Positions 23,897-34,166 are shown, counted from the first letter of the stretch. The stretch is DNA of 64,000 nucleotides from Raphanus sativus (GCF_000801105.2 NC_079512.1:27049848-27113847); one strand, 5' to 3'. Notes: generated from the sequence alone by a model not told the origin. Numbers and translations are program-made.

Positions 23897-24586
23897 ATGG
23901 AACCTTTAGCCCAAAACCCACAAGCCTCTCCCGTTAACCAAAGACGCAAGTGGACAACCAAAGAAGACGTTGTGCTCATCAGTGCTTGGTTGAACACCAG
24001 CAAGGATGCCATCGTCAGTACTGACCAGAAGGCCGGAGCATTTTGGAAGAGAATCGTCGACTACGTCAACGGAAGCCCTCAGCTCAGTGGCGCCGTCCCT
24101 AGAGAGTGGAGTCAGTGTAAGCAGAGGTGGGGGAGAATCAACGAGCAGGTGTGCAAGTTTGTCGGCTGCTATGAAGCAGCTGTGAGGGAGCAAGCGAGTG
24201 GCCAAAACGAGAATGATGTCATGAAGGCTGCCCATGACATCTTCTTGAATGAACTTGGCATCAAGTTCAGCCTTGAACATTGTTGGAGAGAACTACGCTT
24301 CGATCAGAAATGGAAGTCACTCGCTGTGCCCAAAGAAGGTCCCAAGGAGAAAAGGAAGGAGGTGGTGGCTGAGGAGGAAGCTGCGGATGTTCGGCCTCCT
24401 GGTGTCAAGGCTTGCAAAGCAGCCAAACGCAAGAGGCAGGGTTATGATGAAATACATAGCATGCTTGCTGTGAAAAAGGAGATACAGCAACAGAAACTCC
24501 TTGAGCGTCTCCTTGCCAAAGACCCTACCCATCTAACTGCAAGCGAAATCACCCTCATGGAGAAACTCATTTCTGAAATGATTTGA
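23897..24586 (+). CDS. Harbinger ORF1, Myb/SANT-like
   Basis: Single exon, 229 aa. Residues about 16-90 (R-R-K-W-T-T-K-E-D-V-V-L-I-S-A-W-L through C-K-Q-R-W-G-R-I-N) are a Myb/SANT-like trihelix domain with the spaced tryptophans. The second half holds a charged, Lys/Glu-rich segment and an amphipathic C-terminus, as in proteins annotated as NAM-associated or GST-T3-like in plants. In Ping/Pong elements the Myb-like ORF1 protein acts with the transposase on the element ends. It lies 1.3 kb upstream of the transposase in the same orientation. No stops or shifts. Confidence 0.85.
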   Translation: MEPLAQNPQASPVNQRRKWTTKEDVVLISAWLNTSKDAIVSTDQKAGAFWKRIVDYVNGSPQLSGAVPREWSQCKQRWGRINEQVCKFVGCYEAAVREQASGQNENDVMKAAHDIFLNELGIKFSLEHCWRELRFDQKWKSLAVPKEGPKEKRKEVVAEEEAADVRPPGVKACKAAKRKRQGYDEIHSMLAVKKEIQQQKLLERLLAKDPTHLTASEITLMEKLISEMI

Positions 24587-24589
24587 GAT

Positions 24590-24960
24590 GGGTAATATGG
24601 TAGCTTAACTTGGATAATATGATAGCTTAAGTTGGATAATATGATAGCTTAAGTTGTGGTTCATTTGGATAATATGATAGCTTGTTCGTTTGATTGCTGT
24701 TTCTTGTGGTTCATTTGGTTACTTGAATGTCGTTTGCTTGAGTTGTGGGGTCATTTGGATAATATGATAGCTTGTTCGTTTGCTTGATCTTGTGGTGTTT
24801 GCTAATATGGTTGCTTGCTGTTTGGATAATATGATAGCTTAAGTTGTAGTTGTGGTTCATTTGGTTACTTCAATGTCGTTTGCTTGATCTTGTGGTGTTT
24901 GCTTATCATTTGGATAATATGATAACTTGGATAATATGGTTGCTTGCTGTTTGCTGTTGT
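24590..24960. repeat. Minisatellite after ORF1
   Basis: Irregular tandem copies of TTGGATAATATGATAGCTTAAG mixed with GTGGTTCATTTGGTTACTT and TTTGCTTGATCTTGTGGTG words, directly downstream of the Myb-like ORF. Confidence 0.75.
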
Positions 24961-25169
24961 GCTCATCAGTATATAATTTGTTTTTTCTTTTGTTTTGCAG
25001 GTCACGGGCTGGAGTTGAAGTTGTATGGCAGGAAGGGAATGCACATGTTTATTAGCTTTATGGTTGTTGTGTTTCACGGGAAAGTGTAGAATTTTGTTTC
25101 TTTCTACACTTCATTTCAATTAACTTGTTTTGTTTCTTTGTACTTTGTACTTTGTACTTCATTTCACGG

Positions 25170-25505
25170 GCAATGTAGTGTCTTGACACTGCCAACTCTA
25201 TATATATCGGCAATGTAGTGTATCGGCTTTACCACTCCTCTCTGCTCTCTATCACTCTTCTCTCCTCTCTATATATATCGGCAATGTAGTGTATCGGCTT
25301 TACCACTCCTCTCTGCTCTCTACCACTCTGCTCTCTATCACTCTTCTCTCCTCTCTATTTCAACTTGTATCGGCTTTACCACTCCTCTCTCCAACAACCC
25401 TATCAACAACACTCTTCTCTCCAACAACACAATCAACAACAAGTATACTCTTCTCTCTATCACTCTTCTCTCTATCACTCTTCTCTCTATCACTCTTCTC
25501 TATAT
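25170..25505. repeat. Pyrimidine-rich short tandem repeats
   Basis: Copies of CTCTCTATCACTCTTCT and related CT-rich words. A longer duplication also carries TATATATCGGCAATGTAGTG, TATCGGCTTTACCACTCC (near 25.2 and 25.28 kb). Confidence 0.75.
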
Positions 25506-25875
25506 TAAACTTGTGAATAATTTAATTTTTTTTTCCAATAAAATTGATGTTTCTTATTAAACTATTGAACAATTTAATTTTTTTTCCAAAAAAGAATTGT
25601 TTCTTATTAAACTTGTGAATAATTAAATTTTTTTTCCAATAAAATTTATGTTTCTTATTAAACTATTGAACAATTTATTTTTTTTTCCAAAAAAGAATTG
25701 TTTCTTATTAAACTTGTGAATAATTTAATTTTTTTACCAATAAAATTTATGTTTCTTATTAAACTATTGAACAATTTATTTTTTTTTCCAAAAAATAATT
25801 GTTTCTTATTAAACTTGTGAATAATTTAATTTTTTTTCCCAATAAAATTTATGTTTCTTATTAAACAATTGAAGA
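25506..25875. repeat. 101-bp tandem repeat (2 x 50)
   Basis: About three and a half copies of a ~101-bp unit. Each unit is built of two related ~50-bp halves that both begin TTTCTTATTAAAC. One has TATTGAACAATTTA and CCAAAAAAGAATTG; the other has TTGTGAATAATTAA and CCAATAAAATTTATG. A 50-bp repeat therefore doubled, diverged and was then amplified as a dimer. It lies immediately upstream of the transposase. Confidence 0.8.
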
Positions 25876-25924
25876 TTTTTATTTTTCCATTTTGGTTTTG
25901 TATGAAGGAAGAAGTGTTCAAGTG

Positions 25925-27217
25925 ATGTCTTTCTCATCAGATGATGCAGCAGATAAACTAATTGAAGATACAGTTGACCAACATGTTGATAATTTTATCG
26001 ACCAACATGTTGATAATTTTATCGACCAACAAATTAACAAGCCGAAGAGACGAGCTTATATCGAAAGACATAGGGAGCAAGGCCACGAAGACCTTTGGAA
26101 CGACTATTTCAGTGAAAATCCTACATACCCACCAGAAATGTTTAGGCGGCGTTTTCGAATGACGAAGCCATTGTTCCTTTCCATTGTCGATCGCCTGAGT
26201 AATGAAGTTCCATACTTTCGTCAGAGACGAAATGCTCACGGAAGGTACGGTCTATCTGCACTTCAAAAGTGTACTGCGGCTATACGTATGCTAGCATATG
26301 GTCAATCGGGAGATACGTATGACGAATATCTCCGACTTGGTGAGAGTACCGCACTTTTATGTTTGGAGAAGTTCAACGAAGCGATAATACAATTGTATGG
26401 AGATGAGTATCTACGAAAACCTACACCAGCTGATCTTCAACGATTACTCGATATCGGAGAGGTACGCGGATTTCCGGGAATGATAGGCAGCATCGACTGT
26501 ATGCATTGGGAGTGGAAAAACTGTCCAAGGTCTTGGAGAGGGCAGTACACACGAGGTCACGGAAAGCCGACCATTGTCTTAGAGGCTGTGGCATCACAGG
26601 ATCTTTGGATATGGCACGCATTTTTCGGTTTACCAGGTACCCTCAACGATATTAATGTTCTCGATCGGTCACAAGTTTTTTCTGACATTATACAAGGTCG
26701 AGCTCCTAAAGTTAATTTCACGGTCAACGGCCACAATTATCGTATGGCGTACTACCTTACAGACGGAATCTATCCTAAATGGTCAACATTTATCCAATCC
26801 ATCCCACTACCTCAAGGTCTTAAAGCTGAGCTTTTTGCTGAAAAACAAGAATCCGCCAGAAAAGATGTCGAACGTGCTTTCGGAGTTTTGCAATCGAGGT
26901 TTGCAATAGTTAAAAATCCGGCTCTACTATGGGACAAGGAAAAGATTGGAAAGATTATGAGAACTTGTGTCATACTACACAATATGATAGTAGAGAACGA
27001 ACGAAACACATATATTCTGTCTGATACATCTGAGTTCGAGTCGGGAGAGTCAAGCAGGAGTTCACAGGTGGAAATCTCGCAACCTACGGACTCCCCTTCC
27101 AACTTTGTTAGTAGGCATGGCATTCAAGCTCAAATTCGGGATCAACAGAAACATGATCGTTTGAAAGCCGATTTAGTTGAAAATATATGGCAAAAATATG
27201 GTGATCTAGATGAATAA
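25925..27217 (+). CDS. PIF/Harbinger transposase
   Basis: Single exon, 430 aa, DDE_Tnp_4 / plant-transposon nuclease type. Catalytic triad candidates: D in G-S-I-D-C-M-H-W (about residue 192), D in Y-L-T-D-G-I-Y-P (about 281) and E in K-D-V-E-R-A-F-G-V-L-Q (about 316). The second block, G-L-P-G-T-L-N-D-I-N-V-L, is typical of the family. The N-terminus has three near-copies of D-Q-H-V-D-N-F-I. The C-terminal V-I-L-H-N-M-I-V-E-N-E is also typical. The first in-frame ATG is at 25925; the open frame extends a few codons upstream without a start. No disruption is seen, so the protein may be active. The 3' end lies 218 bp from the right terminus. Confidence 0.93.
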   Translation: MSFSSDDAADKLIEDTVDQHVDNFIDQHVDNFIDQQINKPKRRAYIERHREQGHEDLWNDYFSENPTYPPEMFRRRFRMTKPLFLSIVDRLSNEVPYFRQRRNAHGRYGLSALQKCTAAIRMLAYGQSGDTYDEYLRLGESTALLCLEKFNEAIIQLYGDEYLRKPTPADLQRLLDIGEVRGFPGMIGSIDCMHWEWKNCPRSWRGQYTRGHGKPTIVLEAVASQDLWIWHAFFGLPGTLNDINVLDRSQVFSDIIQGRAPKVNFTVNGHNYRMAYYLTDGIYPKWSTFIQSIPLPQGLKAELFAEKQESARKDVERAFGVLQSRFAIVKNPALLWDKEKIGKIMRTCVILHNMIVENERNTYILSDTSEFESGESSRSSQVEISQPTDSPSNFVSRHGIQAQIRDQQKHDRLKADLVENIWQKYGDLDE

Positions 27218-27438
27218 TCTTTGTATGTTTTTGAATTTCCATTGTATTAAATAAAAAAAAATTTACAAATTTAAAAAAAAAAGTTTAATATTATTTTATT
27301 CTTATGAACCCCATTTTCGGGTTCACTAATGGAAGAACAAAATTAATACGGGTTCGTCACTATTCACGGACCCACTTAAAAACAATAAAAAAATCCCTAT
27401 GAACCCCCCCTTGGGGTTCACTAATGGGCATGCTCTTA

Positions 27439-27921
27439 GGACGGATTAATATAAATATAATCGATTACTACTAAGAAGAATTTTTTCAGTTTGTCTATTG
27501 AATTCTTATCTTTTTACATTATAAAATGTTGTTGGAGATGTGAATAGTGCAACCCCACTCTGCTACTCTTTTGTTTCCATCCGTGGTTAGGTGTTGATGG
27601 TCTGCGGGTCAGCCCACTTATGTGTAGGGTTAATTCATCATATCCGCAAATTGTTTTCTACTAAAGACCTGTTGTTTGAAAATACAAAATGCAATTTAAC
27701 ATCTATTTTAAGGCTAATATTATTTAAATATTTTGAATATTAGATATGAAAAAGCTGGGAAAAATCTTTGTGATTCAGACCATTATTGGACCGGTCCTGT
27801 CCGTGGATATCCATTTTTAAACCTATCTTATGAATTATAATGGGAGTGGCTTGTGTCTGGCATACGGATAACGATGTTTTGACATCTCAATGATAACGAA
27901 GATCCAGTTAGGACTATCCAT
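27439..27921. other. Intergenic, no gene recognised
   Basis: AT-rich sequence between the Harbinger right target site and a GGTTCGG-rich repeat. Nothing recognised. Confidence 0.4.
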
Positions 27922-28672
27922 TAGGCCTGGGATTTCGGGTATTCGGTTTGGTTTCAGATAGGACCCGATCGGATCCGGATATTTCGGCTATTTAAAAGTT
28001 ATATCCAATGAGTATTTGGAAGACTTACAGTTCGGTTTTGGTTCTGTGACGGCTCCAGTTCGGTTCGAATTTTTGATGAAAGTAACTATATATAATCCGA
28101 AAAAATCGGTAACATCTGGTTCGGTTAAATTTTATCCCAAATCATACTCAAAATCCGAAATATTTTTTATTTTATTCATTGTATTTTTATTTTTTGATGA
28201 AAATAAATAAAAATCGTATATATACTACTAATATGTGTATAAGTACATCGAAGTTGAGATACTCTAGTGGTATTATTCTTGAGACTTTATCCTAAACAAC
28301 TCAGATTCGACTCTCAGCAGTTACAATGTAAATATATATAACAAAATAAAATAGATATATATAAGTAAAATGTAAACATATAGAATAAAGTTATGGTAAC
28401 CCAGTGGTATTGCACATATTATATCAGACTATCAATTTTCACACCTGGGTTCGACCCTCATGAGACACATATTTATGTGTGTTTTATATAGAATTCGGTT
28501 TAAATCGGGTGCCCATTAGATTTCGGGTAAAAACCCGAACCGACCCGATATCTATAGTTAAATATAATTTGATCCATCGGATAAATTTGAGCTTACCCAA
28601 ACCGAACCGAACCGATCAATTGCGGATCGGTTTCGGTTCTGGTAAATGGATATGGGTAAAAATCCTAGGCCT
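27922..28672. repeat. GGTTCGG-rich dispersed repeat
   Basis: Left boundary TTAGGCCTGGGATTTCGGGT; right boundary (other strand) TAGGCCTAGGATTTTTACCC. These are imperfect terminal inverted repeats. The flanks are rich in GGTTCGG/ACCGAACC words, as in the copy at 18.9 kb. The centre (28.25-28.47 kb) holds two tRNA-like SINE heads, so it is composite. Confidence 0.6.
28255..28470 (+). mobile_element. Two tRNA-like SINE heads
   Basis: Two segments carry pol III-like boxes. At 28257-28325: A-box-like GATACTCTAGTGGTA and B-box-like AGATTCGACTCTC. At 28392-28470: A-box-like GGTAACCCAGTGGTA and B-box GGGTTCGACCCTC. The spacing is tRNA-like but no full cloverleaf forms. They are about 135 bp apart in the same direction, suggesting a SINE dimer or two insertions. 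Confidence 0.45.
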
Positions 28673-28689
28673 ACTATCGATGGCTTAAT

Positions 28690-31529
28690 GTAATTTGTTG
28701 TATAACTGACTCCAAGAAATCCTCTGGTGTGAATAAGATTAGTACGGTCATAGATTCATTCATAGTTGAATTATTTTAGTGGGTGGGGTTTTCTGAGTTT
28801 TGGTATGCATTTAACTTCAATGGATATTGTAATTATATTCTTGCAATATATATTATATAAAATTTACGCAAATCTTGAAAAAAATCAATAATATTATTAG
28901 GATAATATTCATATTTTAGCAGACTTAATTAATTAATTAACTAGTAGATGTTCAAAAAGAGCAGACTTAATTAGTTTTTAAAAATAGCAAATTTTTAGTT
29001 ATATAAGTATAGTTTCAACTTTGTGTTTTAATAGCGCAATTCAAATAAAGTTTTCTTAAAAAATAATAGTAATAACAATAATAATAACGCAACTTAATTA
29101 AGATGTAGTTTAATTTTTAAACTTTTAATCATGAAGTAATGGTTTAGTAGCAGGCGAATTTTGAGATTGCTAAGCAATCAAGATTCGAAAGCATCTTATT
29201 ATATTTTACTTTTTGACCATGTTGAAATAGATCCATTTTAATATTTGAAATAAGAGTCCGTCCGTGAGATGCATAATTCTTTTAAGAATTAGTCTGAGAT
29301 TCTCCGTTGATCTAGGATATTCTAAGGTTAAACAGAAAAAAAATTGAACTTTCGATTTTAGTTTTCAACTGAAGAGATTATATGTACCGTTAGATTTAAC
29401 ACCCGGTTGATCACTACAAGAAACCATAAATGCTGAAATAGATACCCGAAAACTTTATTGCTTTCACGACAAATTTTGTTGGAAGTTTGTGCTACAATAT
29501 TGCAACGGTGCACGTCTCTAACTCGTTTGAACCTAAACAGCATACTTCCTTATTTCAAAGAATTCGAGTTTCTATAGGTTATGACTTACGAGGTACGGAG
29601 GTAGTCCAAAATAGTTCTAGTAACCAACAATTATCACTTGATTGTTTTCCCTTCAGTTTTTGTTTTTCTTTCAAGATCTAATCATGTAGAGGCTATAGCT
29701 AGTTATCCGATTTGATAATAACAAGTTGTGCTTTTAAATTGTTAACTGTAAAATTAAAACTATAATTTTTTTTTGCAATTAGAAAATTCAATGTACTGTA
29801 AAATTTGATTGTTGGTTTGAGAAATTTGAATACTCATAGTTTTTTTCAACATTTTAAATATTAATATCTTATTTTGGTTTTACAGTAAAAAGAAAAGAAA
29901 ATAGAAAAATATATAGTTTTGAAAGTTTAGTCTATAACACAACTGGAAAGATTTGGTATTGTACAAAATGTTATAGATGTGAAAAGAAATCTGTAATACT
30001 TACCAATCAAGCTCATCAAATAATAAGTAACAACTGGATCTTAAAAATGACAGCAAAGTGCAAATATATTTGGAAAAGTATGACCAATTCCCCGTTGTAA
30101 TATATCATTTTGGTTTTATATCTAACACAAAAAGAGTAACATTTAGTTTTAAAATAGCCTTTCCGTTCTGTTTGAAACCAAAATTAATAAAAAAAACACA
30201 GCAAAACAATTGGTCTGGAATTTTCTTTTTAGAACTGTAACTGGTTCAGAAACTTGTTCCGATGTCAAGTGTTTGTAACCTTATATGAAAATGGTAGTTC
30301 TACTAATCGTTTATTCCAACAAAACCAACGATGGATTTAAATTTAGAAATAAGAATTACATTTTATAAAATTTGAGTGTGTAAAATCAAATAAATATCAG
30401 AAAATAAATAAACAGAAGTATCTGACTCGGTCTGTTACGTTTAGCTATATCAAGTGATGTTTGTGTGTGTATCTTCTCTCAGCAACAATGATATGATGTC
30501 GTTGATAGGGTGGGACACGTTAAATTTGGTTTAATTCGTTATTTATTTCGATTCAAAAAATTTAAATATTTGTTTTGTTTTAATTTGATCCGAAAAATTT
30601 AGAGATATATATTTGATATGTTCTGACTCTTATATAAATAAATGTATATCTAAGATTAATATATAGTTTTAAATTTATAATATTATATAATTATTATTAA
30701 CATATATTTTATTAAATTTATTTTAAAATTTACTTATAAAAATATTAAACTAAAAAATATAAAACATATAGCTTCTTTAATTTTTACTTTATATTTTTAT
30801 TATATTAAAAGATATTCTAAAAAATAAATTGGTATTATTTTTTCTAGATTTACTTGTATTGAACAAAATGAATGAAGTATCCGTAAATATTCGCAGATAT
30901 AAGAAAATTGGATATCCGGAAAATCGAATATCCGTTATAAAAAAAAAAACCCAGAAAATCAGATATCCTTGAAGTAAAAATCAGATCGTAAATACTAAAA
31001 GATATACTACTATTCAATCTGTGTACGGGCCTACTCGTGTGACTCACATGAAATGTCTTTTTGGTTCAACCCAGTTCCTAGGTAATGGCTTAAAAACAAC
31101 ATATTCACATAGGCTAGCACTAGGAGATATTATAAATTATCGTTTTAATTCTAACATTTTAAAAAATAAAAATGAAAAAATAATTTTTGAAACATTTAAA
31201 AATTTTGAAGTCAATTGTTCGATCTTTTTTTGTAAAGATGAAAAATGCTTTATAAACTTTTCTTAAATAGTTATTTCTTAAAATAAGTAGTACTCTTTGA
31301 AAATTTAATAAGAGTTGTAGTGTTTTTTTTAATAAAAGAGTGATATTCTAGAATTGCTCCAGACTAATTGGTTTATATAACCTTAGTTTTCTGTTTTCAT
31401 ACAGAATGGTTTTTGTTTCTGAATGAAACAGCCAAATTTAAAAAAAAAATAACTATAGTGAATAAATAAAAACAGTTTAAACCAGTTTCCAAATATTTTT
31501 AAAACAGTCTATCAACATAAAAGAAAGAT
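28690..31529. other. Intergenic, decayed repeats
   Basis: No host gene. At 29412 the sequence CACTACAAGAAACC is a typical CACTA (En/Spm) terminus, but no matching opposite end or target duplication was found. A divergent GGATATCCG/GATCCGAA-rich stretch (30.5-31.0 kb) looks like another old GGTTCGG-family copy. The rest is featureless AT-rich DNA. Confidence 0.45.
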
Positions 31530-31547
31530 ATCATTAAACCAGTTTCT

Positions 31548-32941
31548 CGAGGAATTCGCCCTAATTGCTGCTCTCCCAGGCACGGAATCCGAGGCAGCCG
31601 CTAAACAAGCTCCTCCACCAGAATGAAGACCTCACTCTGGCATGGCTCCTCCTTCTCGTAATCTCAAGCATCTCTTCCGCTGCCGTCGACGTCGCACACC
31701 ATCCCGAAGGTCTCTCCCTCATCTCCTCCAATGGATCTCCCTGTAGCTGACTCATCTGTTTCTCTTCGCTTGCCCCCTAAACCACCAGATGCACATCTCG
31801 ACTTGATGCTCCCGGTGGATCCGCCAGACCCTCCAGTCCCCCCCCCCCCCCCGACCCTCCACCGGCTCTCTGTACCAAGGCTTTTCATCGCCAGATCTCG
31901 TCACCTTGCACCGCCATTCTCCATGAACAGAAAGGTCTCCTACTCCTTGAGAACTACTCAGCTCCATGGAATTACAATTCTAAATCCAAGAAAGTAAGGT
32001 TTCTCTCGCTGAACTTAGAAGCCTCTGTTCTCAGTCCAGACAACCCACACATCAGCTCCAGCTTGACGGGATCCGATGACCAGCGATTCAGACTCAGTTC
32101 CGCCAAAGCGTATTGGCTCCATCACGGTAATGGTGAAGTCCAAAGCTTTGATCTAACCAAAGTCTATGCTCTGTCATTAAATCCTTTCAAGCTTACTTCT
32201 CTTGTCTGGTATGATGTTTTCAATGGTACTGTAATGGAGTTTGTCCATCGTCTAGCTTCAGTCTACAGGGTTCACATAGCCCAAAGCCGTGATGTTGTGC
32301 TTGAATTTGTTCCACAGTTTTTTCAACTATCACATGCCATCCGATTCTACACGGCCTTTGCTCCATTTGTTATGAATATTAGAGTTAATTCTAGGCAAAG
32401 AAGGCCTTTCCCAACGGCTCGTAGCTACGATTCTAGAGTCACTCAGCTGCTCTTGTGGAGACGATCTCATCCTCCATTGGTTATATCAGTGATATATTTA
32501 TTTGTTGAAGTAGAGGAGCGTCTCTCAGGCCACGGCCTAGAAGCTTTGTTCCATGGTTCCTTGGGTCAAAGTCACAGTGGATCTACCCTAATCGCAGAGG
32601 CTATCGCCATCCGATCAGCCTTTTGCTTGGCGTTAACCCTAGAGTTCCCAAAACTCAAGGTTTTCTCCGACAATTCAACGCTCACAAGAGCTATTTTCGG
32701 CAACCTCCAGTCTAAAGAAATCATCGGAATTGTGAAAGACATCCGATCGATCTCCTCTGGTTTTGCATCAGTTTCTTTCTCTCACTTCTCTAGACCTGTA
32801 ATCGCTTTAGTAGATGTGATAGCAAATAGTGCTCTTCGAGCCTTCTTATCTTTATCTTTGTAATGAACTTCAAGAGTTGGGTCAGCTTTGGACTCATTCT
32901 CTATTTCTTAGTTTTAATGAAATTTCTGTGAGAAAAAAAAA
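31548..32941 (+). mobile_element. Young non-LTR retroposon
   Basis: Flanked by perfect 18-bp direct repeats atcattaaaccagtttct (31530-31547 and 32942-32959), with a poly(A) tail (about 32933-32941) directly before the right copy. An identical target duplication of this length points to a recent insertion. The 1,394-bp body is GC-richer than its surroundings and encodes a LINE-type Pro-rich N-terminus and an RNase H domain, but no reverse transcriptase. It is therefore a non-autonomous derivative mobilised by LINE machinery. Confidence 0.85.
31731..32863 (+). pseudogene. Retroposon ORF, RNase H domain
   Basis: ATG at 31731 opens a Pro/Asp-rich reading (V-A-D-S-S-V-S-L-R-L-P-P-K-P-P-D) like the start of plant LINE ORF1 proteins. 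At a run of 15 C (31838-31852) the frame is lost. The following +2 frame (about 31856-32863) is open without interruption to a TAA. Its last ~90 codons (T-L-I-A-E-A-I-A-I-R-S-A-F-C-L-A-L through V-F-S-D-N-S-T-L-T-R-A-I) are an RNase H fold of the kind at the C-terminus of plant LINE polymerases, including the Glu and Asp active-site positions. Either the C-run length is a sequencing or slippage artefact, or the ORF is broken there. The middle part is unrecognised. Confidence 0.65.
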
Positions 32942-32959
32942 ATCATTAAACCAGTTTCT

Positions 32960-33651
32960 ATTTTTACTTTTAAAGTAAAGTAAAGTAACTCTAAATACGG
33001 ATGTATTTTTCTCTAATGTATTTTTATCTTTTGGCTTTAAAAAAATATTAACTTTATTTTGAAAATTAACTTATATTTATAAAATTTTAAAATTAACCCT
33101 GTTTTTTTGTTTTTACAAGAATTTCATAGAATTATAACTTTGTTTAAACTAAAGTTTCTTTAAAATACTGTTATGTAAATATAAATGTATTCTATTTTAA
33201 TAAAAAAAAATATTTCTCTAAAATAAATAATTTATTTATAAATATTAAAGTTTAAAAAATTAAATAATCATTTTAAATTTTAAAAGTATAACTCTATAAT
33301 AAAAGAATGTTATTTTCTTTTATATTTAGAGAGGAATAAAAACAATATTTATTATAGAAGAAGAAATATAAAAAGGTTGAAGTACATTTTTTATTATAGC
33401 ATTTAGAAATAAAATAACAATGAGTTGAAAATACTCTAGTGTTAATAAGAAATAAGTCTTACTTTTTTTAAGAAAAAATAAGTCAGTAGTGTTAATAAGA
33501 AATAAGTCAGTAGTCAATGATTGTCCATACAGGCATATATAGTGCATAGAAACACCAAATAAACAGAATTTAGGTAGTTTGATCAAGCTTTGATTTAGGA
33601 AATTTGTCACTATTGCTTTCTTTTTTAAGTTCGAATTTTAGTCGGTTTTTA
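32960..33651. other. Intergenic, AT-rich
   Basis: No gene seen. Two copies of agtgttaataagaaataagtc (33438-33458 and 33488-33508) flank a 29-bp A/T-rich insert, another small duplication-flanked insertion. Confidence 0.45.
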
Positions 33652-34166
33652 GATCATCTCCAATGTATTTTGCTATTTTCACTTCTAAAATAGAGGAATT
33701 CTATAATAGAGGTGGGATATGCTCCAATGTATTTTTTTTAAAAATAGCAATATCTATTTTATAGAATAAAAAATAGAGAAATGCTATTTCTTCCTCTATA
33801 AATAGAGGAAAAAATAGAGATCTCTATTATAAAGGAAGAAATAAAAGTGGATTGGAACAATTTCACCTCTAAATGCTACTCCCTCTGTTTCATATTATAA
33901 GTAGTTTAAGAAAAATTTGTTTGTTTCAAAATATAAGTAGTTTCCATTATTCTATGCAACTTTTATTTTATTGGATATAGTATAACCAATCAAATAATAT
34001 AAGCTTATTTATGATTGCTTTAACAATATTTATTTTATATATCAAATGATATTTATAAAGTAAAATAATATTTTTCTTAATCTTTGTGCATTTAAGTAAA
34101 ACTACTTACATAAAGAAACAGAGAGAGTATTATAGAGGTGAAAATAGCATTTAGTTGGAAATACTC
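33652..34166. mobile_element. TTA-target MITE (host of nested MITE)
   Basis: Ends GATCATCTCCAATGTATTTT...CTATTTTCACTTCTA and, reversed, GAGTATTTCCAACTAAATG...CTATTTTCACCTCTA form ~40-bp imperfect inverted repeats. TTA is present on both sides (33649-33651, 34167-34169), as for PIF/Harbinger or Tourist MITEs. The interior repeats TATAGAGG/CCTCTATA motifs. A Stowaway MITE has inserted into its right half. Confidence 0.75.
33879..34127. mobile_element. Stowaway MITE, nested
   Basis: 249 bp with termini CTCCCTCTGTTTCATATTAT and, reversed, CTCTCTCTGTTTCTTTATGT, followed by AAGTAGTTT on both arms. The TA target duplication is intact (33877-33878, 34128-34129). It splits the TTA-type MITE, so it is the younger of the two. 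Confidence 0.88.

Larger units (their letters stand above)
22201..27435 (+). mobile_element. PIF/Harbinger transposon, 3 genes
   Basis: The element is bounded by identical 17-bp termini GAGCATGCCCATTAGTG (22201-22217, and reverse-complemented at 27419-27435), with looser homology further in (GGGGTTCAT(A/G)GGG). The 3-bp target duplication TTA (22198-22200, 27436-27438) is the PIF/Harbinger rule. Its 5,235 bp contain, all on the plus strand, a GRF zinc-finger gene, a Myb/SANT-like gene and an intact-looking transposase. The last two are the usual PIF/Pong pair; the GRF gene is extra. Three blocks of tandem repeats separate ORF1 from the transposase. It may be autonomous or only recently dead. 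Confidence 0.92.

Noticed and set aside
29412..31322. Complete CACTA element from 29412 to TTGTAGTG at 31322
   Set aside because: The right end matches only 8 bases, and the 3-bp flanks (gat versus ttt) do not match.
31548..31565. gaattcgccct resembling a cloning-vector junction
   Set aside because: Only 11 bases match, and a perfect 18-bp genomic target duplication flanks the element, so contamination is unlikely.
32063..32863. RNase H ORF taken to start here as a stand-alone gene
   Set aside because: The codon at 32063 is TTG, and the open frame continues upstream to the C15 run; it belongs to the retroposon ORF.
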